A DNA stretch of 64,000 nt from Pseudolabrys sp. (GTDB taxonomy: Bacteria > Pseudomonadota > Alphaproteobacteria > Rhizobiales > Xanthobacteraceae). The translations under genes and the position numbers were made by a program. Numbering within the stretch: position 1 is the stretch's first letter; the number at the start of each line of letters is the position of its first letter. Shown here one piece after another: positions 51,929 through 61,638 of this stretch. Location: contig JAFIGS010000011.1 in assembly GCA_017849615.1 (NCBI GenBank), positions 248,001 through 312,000 on the forward strand. The letters run 5' to 3'. The notes under the pieces are model-generated. The model was not told the DNA's origin, made no database searches, and saw only the letters and a program-made list of their open reading frames with translations.

Positions 51929-52714
51929 ATGTTGCAGCTCGAAGGCGTCGGCAAGACCTATCCGAACGGCGCGCACGCGCTCGAAGGCGTGAGCTTCGCC
52001 GTGGAGCCCGGCGAGATCGTCGCCATCGTCGGCGGCTCCGGTTGCGGCAAGTCGACCATGCTGCGCGCCATCGCCGGACTCGATACGCCGAGCCGCGGCC
52101 GCGTCGTGCTCGACGGCGCCACCGTCACCGCACCGCATGAGAAGATCGGCATCGTGTTTCAGGAGCCGCGGCTGCTGCCGTGGCTCAGCGTCGCCGACAA
52201 TATCGGCTTCGGCCTCGAGCACCTGCCGAAAGCCGAGCGCGTCGCGCGCATCGGCGAAGCGTTGCGCCGCGTCGGTCTCGCCGAGAAGGCGCGGGCCTGG
52301 CCGCGCGAACTGTCCGGCGGCCAAGCGCAGCGCGTCGCCATCGCGCGGGCGCTGGTGCCGCGCCCCGAAGTGCTGCTGCTCGACGAGCCTTTCTCGGCGC
52401 TGGACGCTTTCACCCGGGCCGACCTGCAGGAGCATTTGCTCGACCTGTGGGCGGACCTGCGGCCGACGCTGATCCTGGTTACGCACGACGTCGAAGAGGC
52501 CGTGGTGCTCGCCGACCGCATCTACGTCATGAAGCCGCGCCCGGGCCGCCTCTTCGAGGAAATCGTCACCGGTCTGCCGCGGCCGCGCGACCGGCAGTCG
52601 GTCCGTTTCGAGACCGCGAAAAAACAGGTCCTTGCTGCGCTCGATCGTTCACTGGCGCGGAACAGCCGGGACAAGGCCGACGAGGCCCCCGCCGGCGCGG
52701 GCATGTGGTGGTGA
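51929..52714 (+). CDS. SsuB-like ABC ATPase
   Basis: A 261-aa ATPase: Walker A GGSGCGKS (35-42), Q-loop FQEPRLLPWLSVADNI, signature ELSGGQAQRVAIARAL, Walker B VLLLDEPFSALD and H-loop THDVEEAV. Family of SsuB/TauB/NrtD importer ATPases; the QEPRLLPW loop is typical. Forms the importer with the upstream permease and binding protein. Confidence 0.93.
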   Translation: MLQLEGVGKTYPNGAHALEGVSFAVEPGEIVAIVGGSGCGKSTMLRAIAGLDTPSRGRVVLDGATVTAPHEKIGIVFQEPRLLPWLSVADNIGFGLEHLPKAERVARIGEALRRVGLAEKARAWPRELSGGQAQRVAIARALVPRPEVLLLDEPFSALDAFTRADLQEHLLDLWADLRPTLILVTHDVEEAVVLADRIYVMKPRPGRLFEEIVTGLPRPRDRQSVRFETAKKQVLAALDRSLARNSRDKADEAPAGAGMWW

Positions 52715-52737
52715 TCCGCGCCCTCTTTTCCGGCACA

Positions 52738-52786
52738 TGAGCTTGTCCGAAAACCGGGTCCCACTTTTGGGGATCATAGGCTATGG
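52738..52786. repeat. Fragment of a GAGCAT-type dispersed repeat
   Basis: ATGAGCTTGTCCGAAAACCG followed by GGTCCCACTTTTGGGGATCA resembles a dispersed element common in Bradyrhizobium-type genomes (GGAAAACCG and CCACTTTT blocks). It lies directly before the alcohol dehydrogenase gene. Confidence 0.55.
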
Positions 52787-52821
52787 TCCCGGGCCAAATT
52801 GAAATTCGGGAGAGAAACGAC

Positions 52822-53880
52822 ATGCGTATGTTCCAGGTCTGCACCTGTGGGCAGCCCCTCCAGCTTAACGAAAAGCCGACCCCTGAACCGAAGGGCACCG
52901 AGGTGCTCCTCAAGATCAAGGCGTCCGGCGTCTGCCACAGCGATCTCCATATCTGGGACGGCTATTACGAACTCGGCGGCGGCAAGCGCATGCAACTCCT
53001 CGAGCGCGGCATCAAGCTGCCGCTCACCATGGGCCATGAAAATGTCGGCGAGGTCGTCGCCGTCGGCCCCGACGCCAAGGGCGTCAAGGTCGGCGAAATC
53101 AGGCTCGCCAATCCATGGATCGGCTGCGGCGAGTGCATCGTCTGCCGGCGCGGTGAGGAAAACCTCTGCAAGACGCCGAAGAATCTCGGCGTGTTCTCCG
53201 ATGGCGGCTATGCCAGCCATCTGGTCGTGCCGCATCCGCGCCACCTGTTCGACATCGGCAATCTCACGCCGGTGCAGGCCGCGCCGCTCGCCTGTTCGGG
53301 CGTGACCGCCTTCAGCGCGCTGAAGAAGGTCAGCGACACGCTCAAGGAGGAGCCGGTTGTGATCATGGGCGCCGGCGGCCTCGGACTGATGGCCATTGCG
53401 CTGCACAAGGCGATGGGCGGCAAGAGCGTCATCATGGTCGACATCGATCCGGTCAAGCGCGAAGCCGCGCTGAAAGCCGGCGCCGTGGCGGCGATCGACG
53501 GCCGCGCACCGGATGCGGCCAAGCAGATTATCGACGCCACCAAGGGTGGCGCCTGGGCGGTCATCGACTTCGTCGGTTCGTCGGATACGGTGAAGCTGTC
53601 GATCGATGGTCTCATCGCCAAGGGCGGCAAGATCGTCATCGTCGGCCTGTTCGGCGGCGATATCACCATCTCGACTCCGTTCTTCCCGATGCGCGCCATG
53701 ACCATCCAGGGCTCCTATGTCGGCTCGCTGCCGGAGATGAAGGAGCTACTCGAACTGGTCAGCCGCACCGGCGCGCCGCCGGTGCCGATCCGCGAGCGGC
53801 CGCTCGATGAGGTTCAGCAGGCGCTCGATGATCTCAAGGCCGGCAAGGTGATTGGCCGCGTCGTGCTGACAAACGCCTAA
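52822..53880 (+). CDS. Zinc-dependent medium-chain alcohol dehydrogenase
   Basis: A 352-aa MDR enzyme. Catalytic zinc: Cys38 (GVCHSD), His72-Glu73 (MGHENVGE). Structural zinc: Cys102, 105, 108 and 116 (CGECIVCRRGEENLC). NAD(P) loop VIMGAGGLGLMAIALH. The insert GYYELGGGKRMQLLERG between the catalytic residues is unusual in length. GGGAGAG precedes the ATG. An OsmC-family gene follows 13 bp later, so the two are probably co-transcribed. Confidence 0.93.
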   Translation: MRMFQVCTCGQPLQLNEKPTPEPKGTEVLLKIKASGVCHSDLHIWDGYYELGGGKRMQLLERGIKLPLTMGHENVGEVVAVGPDAKGVKVGEIRLANPWIGCGECIVCRRGEENLCKTPKNLGVFSDGGYASHLVVPHPRHLFDIGNLTPVQAAPLACSGVTAFSALKKVSDTLKEEPVVIMGAGGLGLMAIALHKAMGGKSVIMVDIDPVKREAALKAGAVAAIDGRAPDAAKQIIDATKGGAWAVIDFVGSSDTVKLSIDGLIAKGGKIVIVGLFGGDITISTPFFPMRAMTIQGSYVGSLPEMKELLELVSRTGAPPVPIRERPLDEVQQALDDLKAGKVIGRVVLTNA

Positions 53881-53893
53881 GGAAATTACGATT

Positions 53894-54403
53894 ATGGATG
53901 CCAATGAACTGCGCGCCATGCAGGCGCCGATCAAGGAAAAGTACAAGAGCGACGCCGGCTCGGCGATGATCACGCTCAAGGCCAAGGGCACGCTCGACGA
54001 CACCAGCATCGCCTGCAAGGTGGAGACCGGCCGCGCGCTCGCGGTCGCCGGCCTGCATCCGGCCACGGGCGGCTCCGGCATGGAGCTGTGTTCGGGCGAC
54101 ATGCTGTTGGAGGCGCTGGTCGCCTGCGCCGGCGTCACGGTGAAGGCGGTGGCGACGGCGCTCGAGATTCCGCTCAAGTCGGGCAAGGTCTCGGCCGAGG
54201 GCGATCTCGATTTCCGCGGCACGCTCGGCGTCGCCAAGGATGCGCCGGTCGGCTTTGCGCAGATCCGGCTGCGCTTCGATCTCGACACCGACGCGCCGCA
54301 GGAAAAGCTCGATCAGCTTCTCAAGCTCACCGAGCGCTATTGCGTGGTTTACCAAACCATCAAGAGTGGCCCGCAGGTCGATGTGACGATGGCGCGTACC
54401 TGA
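53894..54403 (+). CDS. OsmC/Ohr-family protein
   Basis: A 169-aa OsmC-like protein. The two conserved cysteines are Cys78 (EALVACAGVTVKAVA) and Cys150 (LTERYCVVYQTI), the pair that reduces organic hydroperoxides in this family. It starts 13 bp after the alcohol dehydrogenase. A peroxide- or aldehyde-handling pair is plausible but not demonstrated. Confidence 0.9.
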   Translation: MDANELRAMQAPIKEKYKSDAGSAMITLKAKGTLDDTSIACKVETGRALAVAGLHPATGGSGMELCSGDMLLEALVACAGVTVKAVATALEIPLKSGKVSAEGDLDFRGTLGVAKDAPVGFAQIRLRFDLDTDAPQEKLDQLLKLTERYCVVYQTIKSGPQVDVTMART

Positions 54404-54406
54404 GAT

Positions 54407-54499
54407 TGTCGCCCCGCGAAAGCGGGGCCCATATTCACAGGTTCCTCGATAGCGCACGGCGTATGGGTCCCGGGCCTCACTTCGTTCGCCCGGGACGAC
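54407..54499. repeat. Palindromic repeat, composite TCCCCGC/TCCCGGG family
   Basis: Starts GTCGCCCCGCGAAAGCGGGG and ends TTCGTTCGCCCGGGACGAC. It shares CACGGCGTATGGGTCC with 39201-39304 but in opposite orientation. Confidence 0.8.
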
Positions 54500-54527
54500 A
54501 CCACGGCAGCTTAAGAGAGCGCGCTGC

Positions 54528-55322
54528 ATGTCTCCCGATCTCTATTTCGCGCTGACCCTGGTCGTTCGCATGGCCGTGACCGCCGCGTTTCTCATCGCGG
54601 CGACAGTGACAGCGGAGCGGGCCGGGCCCTTGATCGGTGGGCTGGTGGCGACGCTGCCGATCAGCGCCGGGCCGATCTATATTTTCCTCGCCATCGACCA
54701 TGACGCCGCTTTCATCGGCGCCAGCGCGCTCGGCAGCATGCTGTCGAACGCGGTCAATATCGCCTTCTCCCTCACCTATTGCCTGCTGGCGCAAAGGCGC
54801 TCGCTGATCGAGAGTCTTGCCGGCGCCTTCGTGGTGTGGGGGCTGTCGATCTGGCTGCTCGGCAACCAACTGCAAGTCGGGCTCTGGGCCACGATCGGCC
54901 TCAACATCGCCGGCGTCATCGTTGCGATCGTCGTGCAATCGAGGCTGCCGCACATTCACTTCCCGCGCATGCGCACCTACTGGTACGACTATTTCCTGCG
55001 CGCCGGGATGGTGGCGGTCCTGGTCGGCGTCGTGGTGACGCTGAGCTACCATATCGGCCCTGCCGCGAGCGGCAATCTCGCTGTGTTTCCCATCGTGCTC
55101 ACCAGCATCGCCATCATCCTGCACTCCCGCGTTGGCGGACGCGCAACGGCGACGGTGCTGGCTCACTCGGCGGTCGGCCTTGGCGGCTTTGGTCTTGCCA
55201 TGCTGACATTGCATCTGGCGGCCGTGCCGCTCGGTTCGGTCTGGGCGCTGGTTCTCACTTTGGCCGTATCGGTCGCGGTCAATGTGATCATCTTCTTCAT
55301 CCGCAGGGTCAAAACCGCATGA
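54528..55322 (+). CDS. Multi-pass membrane protein, first of a tandem pair
   Basis: A 264-aa membrane protein with about eight to nine hydrophobic segments. The N-terminal half has TAERAGPLIGGLVATLPISAG followed by AIDHDAAFIGASALGSMLSNAV. The second half repeats the pattern loosely: GVVVTLSYHIGPAASGNLAVFP. It resembles GlpM/DUF3147-type proteins duplicated in one chain, but I do not recognise a named family. Its stop overlaps the start of the next gene (ATGA), a clear paralogue. Confidence 0.8.
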   Translation: MSPDLYFALTLVVRMAVTAAFLIAATVTAERAGPLIGGLVATLPISAGPIYIFLAIDHDAAFIGASALGSMLSNAVNIAFSLTYCLLAQRRSLIESLAGAFVVWGLSIWLLGNQLQVGLWATIGLNIAGVIVAIVVQSRLPHIHFPRMRTYWYDYFLRAGMVAVLVGVVVTLSYHIGPAASGNLAVFPIVLTSIAIILHSRVGGRATATVLAHSAVGLGGFGLAMLTLHLAAVPLGSVWALVLTLAVSVAVNVIIFFIRRVKTA

Positions 55323-56122
55323 CCGCAGCCATGGTCACGCCGTTGTTCTGGTTCGGCCTCGCGCTGAAGATCGTGATGACGGCGAGCATCGTCGTGATCG
55401 CCTCGGTGGTGGTGGAGCGCTCCGGGCCGTTCATCGGTGCACTGATCGCGGCGCTGCCGACCGCCGGTGGCGCGGCCATGATCATTCTCGCCATCGAGCA
55501 CGATGCGCATTTCATCGCGCAGAGCGCCATCGGCAGTATCGTCGCGAACGCGGTCGGGCCGATCTTCGCGCTGACCTTCGCCATGCTGGCGCCGCGTTAC
55601 CGGCTGGTCTCCAGTCTCGGCGGCGCGCTGCTGGTGTGGCTCGCCGGCGCCTTCCTGTCGCGGCTTGTGCCGTGGACGGCCTCGACGGCGCTGCTCGCCA
55701 ACGCCATCGTCTTTCCGGTCACGATCTATATCGCCTCGCATTATCTCGGCGACGTGAAAGCGAGAGCGCGCGTCACCCTTACCAAGCGCGATCTTGTGTG
55801 GCGGGCCGTCATCGTGACGCTGGTGGTCATCACCGTGACGGGCCTGAGCTCGTCGATCGGCTCCTACTTCTCCGGCGTCTTCGCGTTCTTCCCGGTGGCG
55901 ATGAGCTCGTTCTTCATCATTCTTTATACGCGCGCCGGCGGCGCGGCGGCGGCGAGCGTCGCCGCGCATCTGCAGGTGCCGCTCATCGGCCTGACGCTCG
56001 GCCTGTTCGCCGTGCACATGCTCGCCGAGCCCATCGGCGTATGGTGGGCCTATCTGATCGGCCTGATTATCGGCGTGGCGTGGAACGGGCTGCTGTGGGT
56101 TTGGAAGAACCGGAAGCGGTAA
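55319..56122 (+). CDS. Multi-pass membrane protein, second of a tandem pair
   Basis: A 267-aa paralogue of the preceding protein: VVERSGPFIGALIAALPTAGG and AIEHDAHFIAQSAIGSIVANAV match its ERAGPLIG / AIDHDAAFI segments. The second half has GSYFSGVFAFFPVAMSS. ATGA overlap with the first gene implies equal, coupled expression, so a heteromeric membrane complex is plausible. Substrate or function unknown. It ends 114 bp before the convergent mutS stop, separated by a repeat. Confidence 0.8.
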   Translation: MTAAMVTPLFWFGLALKIVMTASIVVIASVVVERSGPFIGALIAALPTAGGAAMIILAIEHDAHFIAQSAIGSIVANAVGPIFALTFAMLAPRYRLVSSLGGALLVWLAGAFLSRLVPWTASTALLANAIVFPVTIYIASHYLGDVKARARVTLTKRDLVWRAVIVTLVVITVTGLSSSIGSYFSGVFAFFPVAMSSFFIILYTRAGGAAAASVAAHLQVPLIGLTLGLFAVHMLAEPIGVWWAYLIGLIIGVAWNGLLWVWKNRKR

Positions 56123-56123
56123 C

Positions 56124-56234
56124 TGTCATCGTCCGCGAAAGCGGACGATCCAGCACTTCGGAAATTGCTGGATGCCCCGCCATAGGCGTTCTGAAAGAAC
56201 GCCGTCCTTTGGACGGTTATGCGCGGGGCATGAC
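56124..56234. repeat. Palindromic repeat, TGTCATCGTCC type
   Basis: TGTCATCGTCCGCGAAAGCG, GGATCCAGCA, TGCTGGATGCCCCGCC and GCGGGGCATGACA arms form nested hairpins between convergent membrane-protein and mutS genes. Confidence 0.75.
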
Positions 56235-56236
56235 AG

Positions 56237-59017
56237 CTACTTCTTCTCCGCCTCTTTCAGCTTCGCCTTCAACTGATACAGCGCCTCCATCGCCTCGCGC
56301 GGCGACAGCTCGTCGGGGTTAATCGCCGCGATGGCGGCAATGACTCGCTCATGCGCCGGTTCGGCCGGCGCCGCCGGCGGCTGATAATTGGCCGCGAACA
56401 GGGGCAGGTCCTCGAAGCCTTTCGGCGCGGCGCGGTCTTCCTGTTCGAGCTTGGCCAGCACCACCTTGGCCCGCTCGATCACGCTCGCCGGGAGCCCGGC
56501 GAGCTTGGCGACCTGAATGCCGTAGGAACGGTCGGCGGCGCCGGCGACGACTTCATGCAGGAACACAACGTCGCCCTTCCACTCCTTCACCTTCATGGTG
56601 ACGTTGTGAGCGCGGGCCAGCCGCGCCGACAGCGCGGTGAGCTCGTGATAGTGCGTCGCGAACAGCGAGCGGCAGGTGTTGACGTCGTGCAGATGCTCGA
56701 TGGTCGCCCAGGCAATCGACAGGCCGTCGAAGGTCGCGGTGCCGCGGCCGATCTCGTCGAGAATGACGAGCGCGCGATTGCCGGCCTGATTGAGAATGGC
56801 GGCGGTCTCGACCATCTCGACCATGAAGGTCGAGCGGCCGCGCGCCAGATCGTCGGCGGCGCCGACGCGCGAGAACAGGCGATCGACGACGCCAATATGC
56901 GCGGCCTTGGCCGGCACGAAGGAGCCCATCTGCGCGAGGATGGCGATCAATGCGTTCTGCCGCAGGAAGGTCGATTTGCCGGCCATGTTCGGGCCGGTGA
57001 TCAACCAGATGCGGCCGCCGGCGTCCCCGCTCCCAATTCCTCCGGCGCTTGCGGGGGAGGGCAGGGTGGAGGCCGGCGGCGACAGGTCGCTGTCATTGGC
57101 GACGAAGGGCGTGCCGTCGCGCGAGAGGGCCTGCTCGACCACCGGATGGCGGCCACTTTCGATGACGAAGGTGAGGCTGTCATCGACCTGCGGCCGCGCG
57201 TAATTGCACTCGGCGGCGAGCGCGGCGAGGCTGGAGGCGACATCGAGCCGCGCCAGCGCCTCGGCGCATTGCTTGATGGCGTTGCCTTGCGCGATGACGG
57301 CGGCGCAGAGCTTGTCGAAAATCTCGAGTTCGAGGCCGAGTGCGCGATCGGCGGCGTTGGCGATTTTCGCTTCGAGTTCGCCGAGTTCGGTCGAGGTGAA
57401 ACGCACCTGGCCGGCGAGCGTCTGCCGATGGATGAAGGTCGCGTTCAGCGGCGGCTGCATCATCCTGTCGGCGTTCTGTGCGGTGACTTCGACGAAATAG
57501 CCGAGCACATTGTTGTGCTTGATCTTGAGGGCCTTGACGCCGGTGTCGTCGGCATAGCGCGCCTGCAGCGCGGCGATGACCCGGCGCGATTCATCGCGCA
57601 GCGCGCGGTTGTCGTCGAGCGCGGCGGCGTAGCCTTCGCGCACGAAACCGCCGTCTCGCTTGATCAGCGGCAGGTCGTCGCCGAGCGCGCGGGCGAGTTC
57701 ATCGGCCAGCGCGGCATCGACCTTGCGGCACAGGCCGAGCGCCTCGGCGATTTCGTCCGGCGCATCCTTGATGGTGGCAAGCGCGCGGGCGAGTTCATGC
57801 GCCGCGGCGATGCCGTCTCTGATAGCCGCGAGGTCGCGCGGGCCGCCGCGCTCCAGCGCGATGCGGGTGAGTGCGCGGGCCAGATCGGGCGCGGCGGCAA
57901 GCCGCGAGCGCGTCTCGGCGCGCGCCGCGACATCGCCGACGAAGCACGCCACGGCGTCGAGGCGCCTGGCGATGGCGTTGACGTCGGTCAGCGGCGCCGA
58001 CAGGCGCTGCGCCAGAAGGCGCGAGCCGGCCGAGGTCACGGTGCGGTCGATGCAGTCGAGCAGCGAGCCGCGCCGCTCGCCGGCGAGCGTGCGCATCAGT
58101 TCGAGATTGCCGCGCGTCGCCTGGTCGATCGCCATGGTGGAGGCGACGGCTTCGCGCAGCGGCGGCGACAAAGGCGGGCGCTGGCCGATCTGCGTGCGCT
58201 CGATATAGGTGACGGCGGCGGCCGCCGCGGTAATCTCCAGCCGGGTCAGCGCGCCGAAGCCGTCGCTGGTGGCGACCGCGAAAAAGGAAGTGAGGCGGCG
58301 CTCCGCGGTGGCGCTGTCGAAGACGTCGCGGCCGAGCGGCGTCACCGCCGGCAGTTCGCGCCACAGCGGGATCAGCTCGATGTCGGTGTTGAGCGTATCG
58401 GAGATGAGGATTTCGCCGGGCTCGAGCCGCGCGATTTCCGCCGCCAGCATGATGCGGTCGCATTCGGTGATGCGGAATTCGCCGGTCGACATGTCGATCC
58501 AGGCGAGGCCGAAGCGCGCTTCGCTGCCGACCGAGGACAGCCGCGCTCGCGCGATGGCGAGCAGGTAGTTGTTGCGCCGCGCGTCGAGCAAGGTGTCTTC
58601 GGTGAGCGTGCCGGGCGTGACGAGACGCACGACGTCGCGCTTGACGACGCTCTTTGAGCCGCGTTTCTTGGCCTCGGCGGGATCCTCGAGCTGCTCGCAC
58701 ACCGCGACGCGGTGGCCGAGCGCGATCAGCCGGTGCAGATATTCGTCGGAGCGATGGATCGGCACGCCGCACATCGGGATGTCCTGGCCCTGATGCTTGC
58801 CGCGCTTGGTCAGCACGATGCCGAGCGCGCGGCTCGCCACCTCGGCGTCCTCGAAGAACAGTTCGTAGAAATCGCCCATCCGGTAGAACAGCAGCGAGCC
58901 CGGATTGTTGGCCTTGATCTCGATGTACTGCTCCAGCATGGGAGACAGCTTTTCCGGCGCGGCCACGTCGGGCGGCGTCTCGGGTTCGGAAAGGCCGATG
59001 GGCTGGGGCTGGGACAT
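56237..59017 (-). CDS. mutS: MutS, DNA mismatch recognition ATPase
   Basis: A 926-aa MutS that finds mismatches and recruits MutL. The mismatch-wedge [11 protein letters not shown], the connector and clamp regions, Walker [10 protein letters not shown] (near 672-682), the Walker B segment [15 protein letters not shown] and the switch region (ATHYHELT) are intact. Just before the ATPase core (about residues 647-666) the chain contains the Ser/Pro/Gly-rich stretch [14 protein letters not shown], whose DNA (57021-57076) resembles CTCCC-type intergenic repeats. The C-terminus has a helix-turn-helix dimerisation tail ([20 protein letters not shown]). Confidence 0.96.
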   Translation of the reverse strand: MSQPQPIGLSEPETPPDVAAPEKLSPMLEQYIEIKANNPGSLLFYRMGDFYELFFEDAEVASRALGIVLTKRGKHQGQDIPMCGVPIHRSDEYLHRLIALGHRVAVCEQLEDPAEAKKRGSKSVVKRDVVRLVTPGTLTEDTLLDARRNNYLLAIARARLSSVGSEARFGLAWIDMSTGEFRITECDRIMLAAEIARLEPGEILISDTLNTDIELIPLWRELPAVTPLGRDVFDSATAERRLTSFFAVATSDGFGALTRLEITAAAAAVTYIERTQIGQRPPLSPPLREAVASTMAIDQATRGNLELMRTLAGERRGSLLDCIDRTVTSAGSRLLAQRLSAPLTDVNAIARRLDAVACFVGDVAARAETRSRLAAAPDLARALTRIALERGGPRDLAAIRDGIAAAHELARALATIKDAPDEIAEALGLCRKVDAALADELARALGDDLPLIKRDGGFVREGYAAALDDNRALRDESRRVIAALQARYADDTGVKALKIKHNNVLGYFVEVTAQNADRMMQPPLNATFIHRQTLAGQVRFTSTELGELEAKIANAADRALGLELEIFDKLCAAVIAQGNAIKQCAEALARLDVASSLAALAAECNYARPQVDDSLTFVIESGRHPVVEQALSRDGTPFVANDSDLSPPASTLPSPASAGGIGSGDAGGRIWLITGPNMAGKSTFLRQNALIAILAQMGSFVPAKAAHIGVVDRLFSRVGAADDLARGRSTFMVEMVETAAILNQAGNRALVILDEIGRGTATFDGLSIAWATIEHLHDVNTCRSLFATHYHELTALSARLARAHNVTMKVKEWKGDVVFLHEVVAGAADRSYGIQVAKLAGLPASVIERAKVVLAKLEQEDRAAPKGFEDLPLFAANYQPPAAPAEPAHERVIAAIAAINPDELSPREAMEALYQLKAKLKEAEKK

Positions 59018-59076
59018 CGGGGCAAAATAGCCCAGTTGGACGGGCCATTTAAGCCCCGGGGCGCCTTGTTTCCCCG

Positions 59077-60285
59077 CTAAATCATCTCATTCGCGCGCTT
59101 CAGGCCCAGGATCATCGACGTATTGAGCAGATGCGCCCGCGCCCGCGCCGGATCGTTCGCCACCGCGATCATGTCCTCAAGATGCTGGCGCTGAACGGCG
59201 GGGTCGCGCTCCTCCATCATCCGCTTGTTGCGGATCGACATGGTCTGCACCTGCTCGATGGTGGCGAAGCGGCGCTGCCGCGAATAGAGGTCGAGCACGT
59301 CCTCGCCGCCGTCGCCGCGCCAATGCGCGCCGAGCTTGTCGCACAGGTTGACGGCGTCGTGGATGCCGCTGTTGAGGCCGAAGCCGCCGAGCGGATTGTT
59401 GAGATGCGCGGCGTCGCCGGCCAGCAGCACGCGGCCGACGCGGAACGAGGAGGTGACGCGCTGATGCACCCGGTAGGTGCTTTTGTAGAGAATGTCGTAG
59501 GCGCCCTGTTTCGGCACCAGCTTCTGCAACGCCGCCTCGACGCGCGCGGGCGACAGCAGCACCTCGTCGCTTTCCTCGGGGTTGACCGGATAGGCGAGCC
59601 GCCACAGCCCCGGCGGGCCGGCGTCCGGCACCTTGAACAGCGCGCCCCATTCGACGGGATCGGCGATGTAGCAATTATAGGCGAAGCCGTGCTGGCCGAA
59701 GTCGTAGGGCGTCGAGACGACGACGAACAGTTCCGGCCAGGTGAAACCCTCGAAGTCAATGGCGAGACCCTTGCGCACGACGCTGCGGCCGCCGTCGGCG
59801 CCGATCAGCCATGATGCCTCGAAGCGGCGGTCGCCGGACGGGCCGCTGGTCTCGACCGTGACGCCGTCGTCGTTTTGCGTATAGCCGGTGACGGCGTGGC
59901 CGAAATGAATCTCGGCGCCGCCTTCCTGCTTGAGCAGATCGAGCTGGATCGGCGTCAGGCGGTGCTGTTCGAGATGCAGGCGATACGGATAGGGCGTGAT
60001 GTCCGACAGCAGGCCGAGATCGAACTGTGCGACCAGATCGCCGGGCCGGTTGCGGACCTGCCAGTGGCGGACCTTGATGCCTTCTTCATGCATCCGCTCG
60101 GTGATGCCGTAGGGCGCCATCATCTCGAGCGTCGGCGGATGGAACGAGCCGGCGCGCAAATCGTGCGTCAGCGCCTCCTCGGCCTCCAGCAGCACGACGG
60201 GAATGTCCTGCGCGCGCAAGGCGAGCGCGCACATCAGGCCGGTCGGGCCGGCGCCGGCAATGACGACGGGTTTGCGGCTGGTCAT
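59077..60285 (-). CDS. FAD-dependent monooxygenase (PheA/TfdB type)
   Basis: A 402-aa flavoprotein monooxygenase. N-terminal [15 protein letters not shown] binds the ADP part of FAD, then [15 protein letters not shown], and [25 protein letters not shown] contacts the flavin. It hydroxylates aromatic or phenolic rings in this family. The ATG at 60285 ([11 protein letters not shown]) is chosen from the fold start. It follows the amidohydrolase gene on the same strand across a repeat-filled gap. Confidence 0.9.
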   Translation of the reverse strand: MTSRKPVVIAGAGPTGLMCALALRAQDIPVVLLEAEEALTHDLRAGSFHPPTLEMMAPYGITERMHEEGIKVRHWQVRNRPGDLVAQFDLGLLSDITPYPYRLHLEQHRLTPIQLDLLKQEGGAEIHFGHAVTGYTQNDDGVTVETSGPSGDRRFEASWLIGADGGRSVVRKGLAIDFEGFTWPELFVVVSTPYDFGQHGFAYNCYIADPVEWGALFKVPDAGPPGLWRLAYPVNPEESDEVLLSPARVEAALQKLVPKQGAYDILYKSTYRVHQRVTSSFRVGRVLLAGDAAHLNNPLGGFGLNSGIHDAVNLCDKLGAHWRGDGGEDVLDLYSRQRRFATIEQVQTMSIRNKRMMEERDPAVQRQHLEDMIAVANDPARARAHLLNTSMILGLKRANEMI

Positions 60286-60315
60286 ACGAGGTACTTCATC
60301 GGAACACGCTCGGAC

Positions 60316-60431
60316 CTTCACCTCTCCCATTGGGAGAGGTCGGATCGCGAAGCGATCCGGGTGAGGGGTTACAAACTATCGGGCTCAACTGCCCCCTCAC
60401 CCCAACCCTCTCCCCAACGGGGAGAGGGGGC
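60316..60431. repeat. Composite CTCTCCC palindromic repeat
   Basis: CACCTCTCCCATTGGGAGAGG, then GATCGCGAAGCGATC and CCCCTCACCCCAACCCTCTC with GGGGAGAGGGG. Same family as 22227-22371 and 61639-61756. It lies between the amidohydrolase and monooxygenase genes. Confidence 0.85.
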
Positions 60432-60468
60432 AGGCTGAGTTAGCGGCTTGCTCACCGCACACCTGAAG

Positions 60469-61485
60469 TTACTTCACCAGTTTGGTGCCGGTGATGCGCT
60501 CGAGATTGCCGTGCCAGATGGCTTCCTTCGTCGCCTGCGGCAATTCGACCTCGTCGATGAACTTGATGGCGTCGCGCGTGTACATCGTTCCCTTCTCGGG
60601 ATCGAACGGACAGTCGGAGGCGAAGACGATCTTGTCGTGGTCGAAGAACGACAGGCCGATATCGATACCGGCGCGCGACGAGAAGGTTGCGGTGTCGGCA
60701 TAGAATTTGTGCTTGAAGTAATCGAGCGGGCGGTGCTTGAGCTCGCCGAGCAGCTTGCCGAGATCCTCGCCCGAGGTGCGCGAGCCGAGCTGATCCCAGC
60801 CGGGGCCGATGCGGCCTTCCAGCATCGGCACGATGCCGCCGAAGTGGTGGGTGATGATCTTGAGGTTCGGATATTTGTCCATCAGCTTGGAGAAGACGAG
60901 TCGCGCCATCGCGGCCGCGGTCTCGTAGGACCATCCGAAGGCCCACCAGATTTCATACTTCGAGGTCTTCTCGGTCGGGTAGTCGGGGATGTTGGCGCCG
61001 CGCGCCGGATGCAGCCAGATCGGCTTGTCGAGCTTCTCCATCTCGGCAAAGAACGGCTCGAACTTCGGATCGTCGAGCGGCACGCCGGCGACATTGGTGT
61101 AGATCTGCACGCCGAGCGCGCCGTTCTTGATGGCGCGCCGCGCTTCGGCAACGCCGGCGTCGGGGGCGCCGAGCGCGCCCTGCGCCACCCAGCCGGGAAA
61201 GTGATCGCGGTTCTTGTCGATGATCTCGACGAACTCGTCATTGATCAGCCGCGCATACTCTTCGACCTTGGCGCCGTCGCCCTTGGCGAAGGCTTCGAGC
61301 GGCGGCATGCCGTGCGACAGGATCTGCGCATAGTCCGGGAACGAGTCGACGACCTTCTTGCGAATATCGAGGTCGTGAATGCACGGCACTTCGCGCATGC
61401 GCTTGCCGATGTCGGGATAGCCACTGTCGATCAGCGCCTTGAACATCCGGCTCGGCAGGAAATGGGTATAGGCGTCGATACGCAT
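60469..61485 (-). CDS. ACMSD-type amidohydrolase/decarboxylase
   Basis: A 338-aa TIM-barrel protein of the amidohydrolase-2 family. The usual N-terminal HxH metal motif is YTH here (Tyr6-x-His8 in RIDAYTHFLP); further ligands appear as WLHPARG, ITHHFGG and FASDCPFDPE. The group includes ACMSD and several aromatic-acid decarboxylases; the neighbouring monooxygenase and beta-oxidation genes suggest aromatic breakdown. The ATG at 61485 has GGAAGGAAGCCC directly upstream. Confidence 0.88.
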   Translation of the reverse strand: MRIDAYTHFLPSRMFKALIDSGYPDIGKRMREVPCIHDLDIRKKVVDSFPDYAQILSHGMPPLEAFAKGDGAKVEEYARLINDEFVEIIDKNRDHFPGWVAQGALGAPDAGVAEARRAIKNGALGVQIYTNVAGVPLDDPKFEPFFAEMEKLDKPIWLHPARGANIPDYPTEKTSKYEIWWAFGWSYETAAAMARLVFSKLMDKYPNLKIITHHFGGIVPMLEGRIGPGWDQLGSRTSGEDLGKLLGELKHRPLDYFKHKFYADTATFSSRAGIDIGLSFFDHDKIVFASDCPFDPEKGTMYTRDAIKFIDEVELPQATKEAIWHGNLERITGTKLVK

Positions 61486-61638
61486 GGGCTTCCTTCCGTT
61501 GCCCGCAAGCCGGCTTTCGGATTGCGGAATATTATTTGTCGGGTTGGCCAGCGTTCTACGCGAGCAAGGCGGTGCTGACAACGCACGCCGCCGGTTGCGG
61601 CCTATGCGTTGAAGATAAGTCGTGAGGCAATCTCGGTC

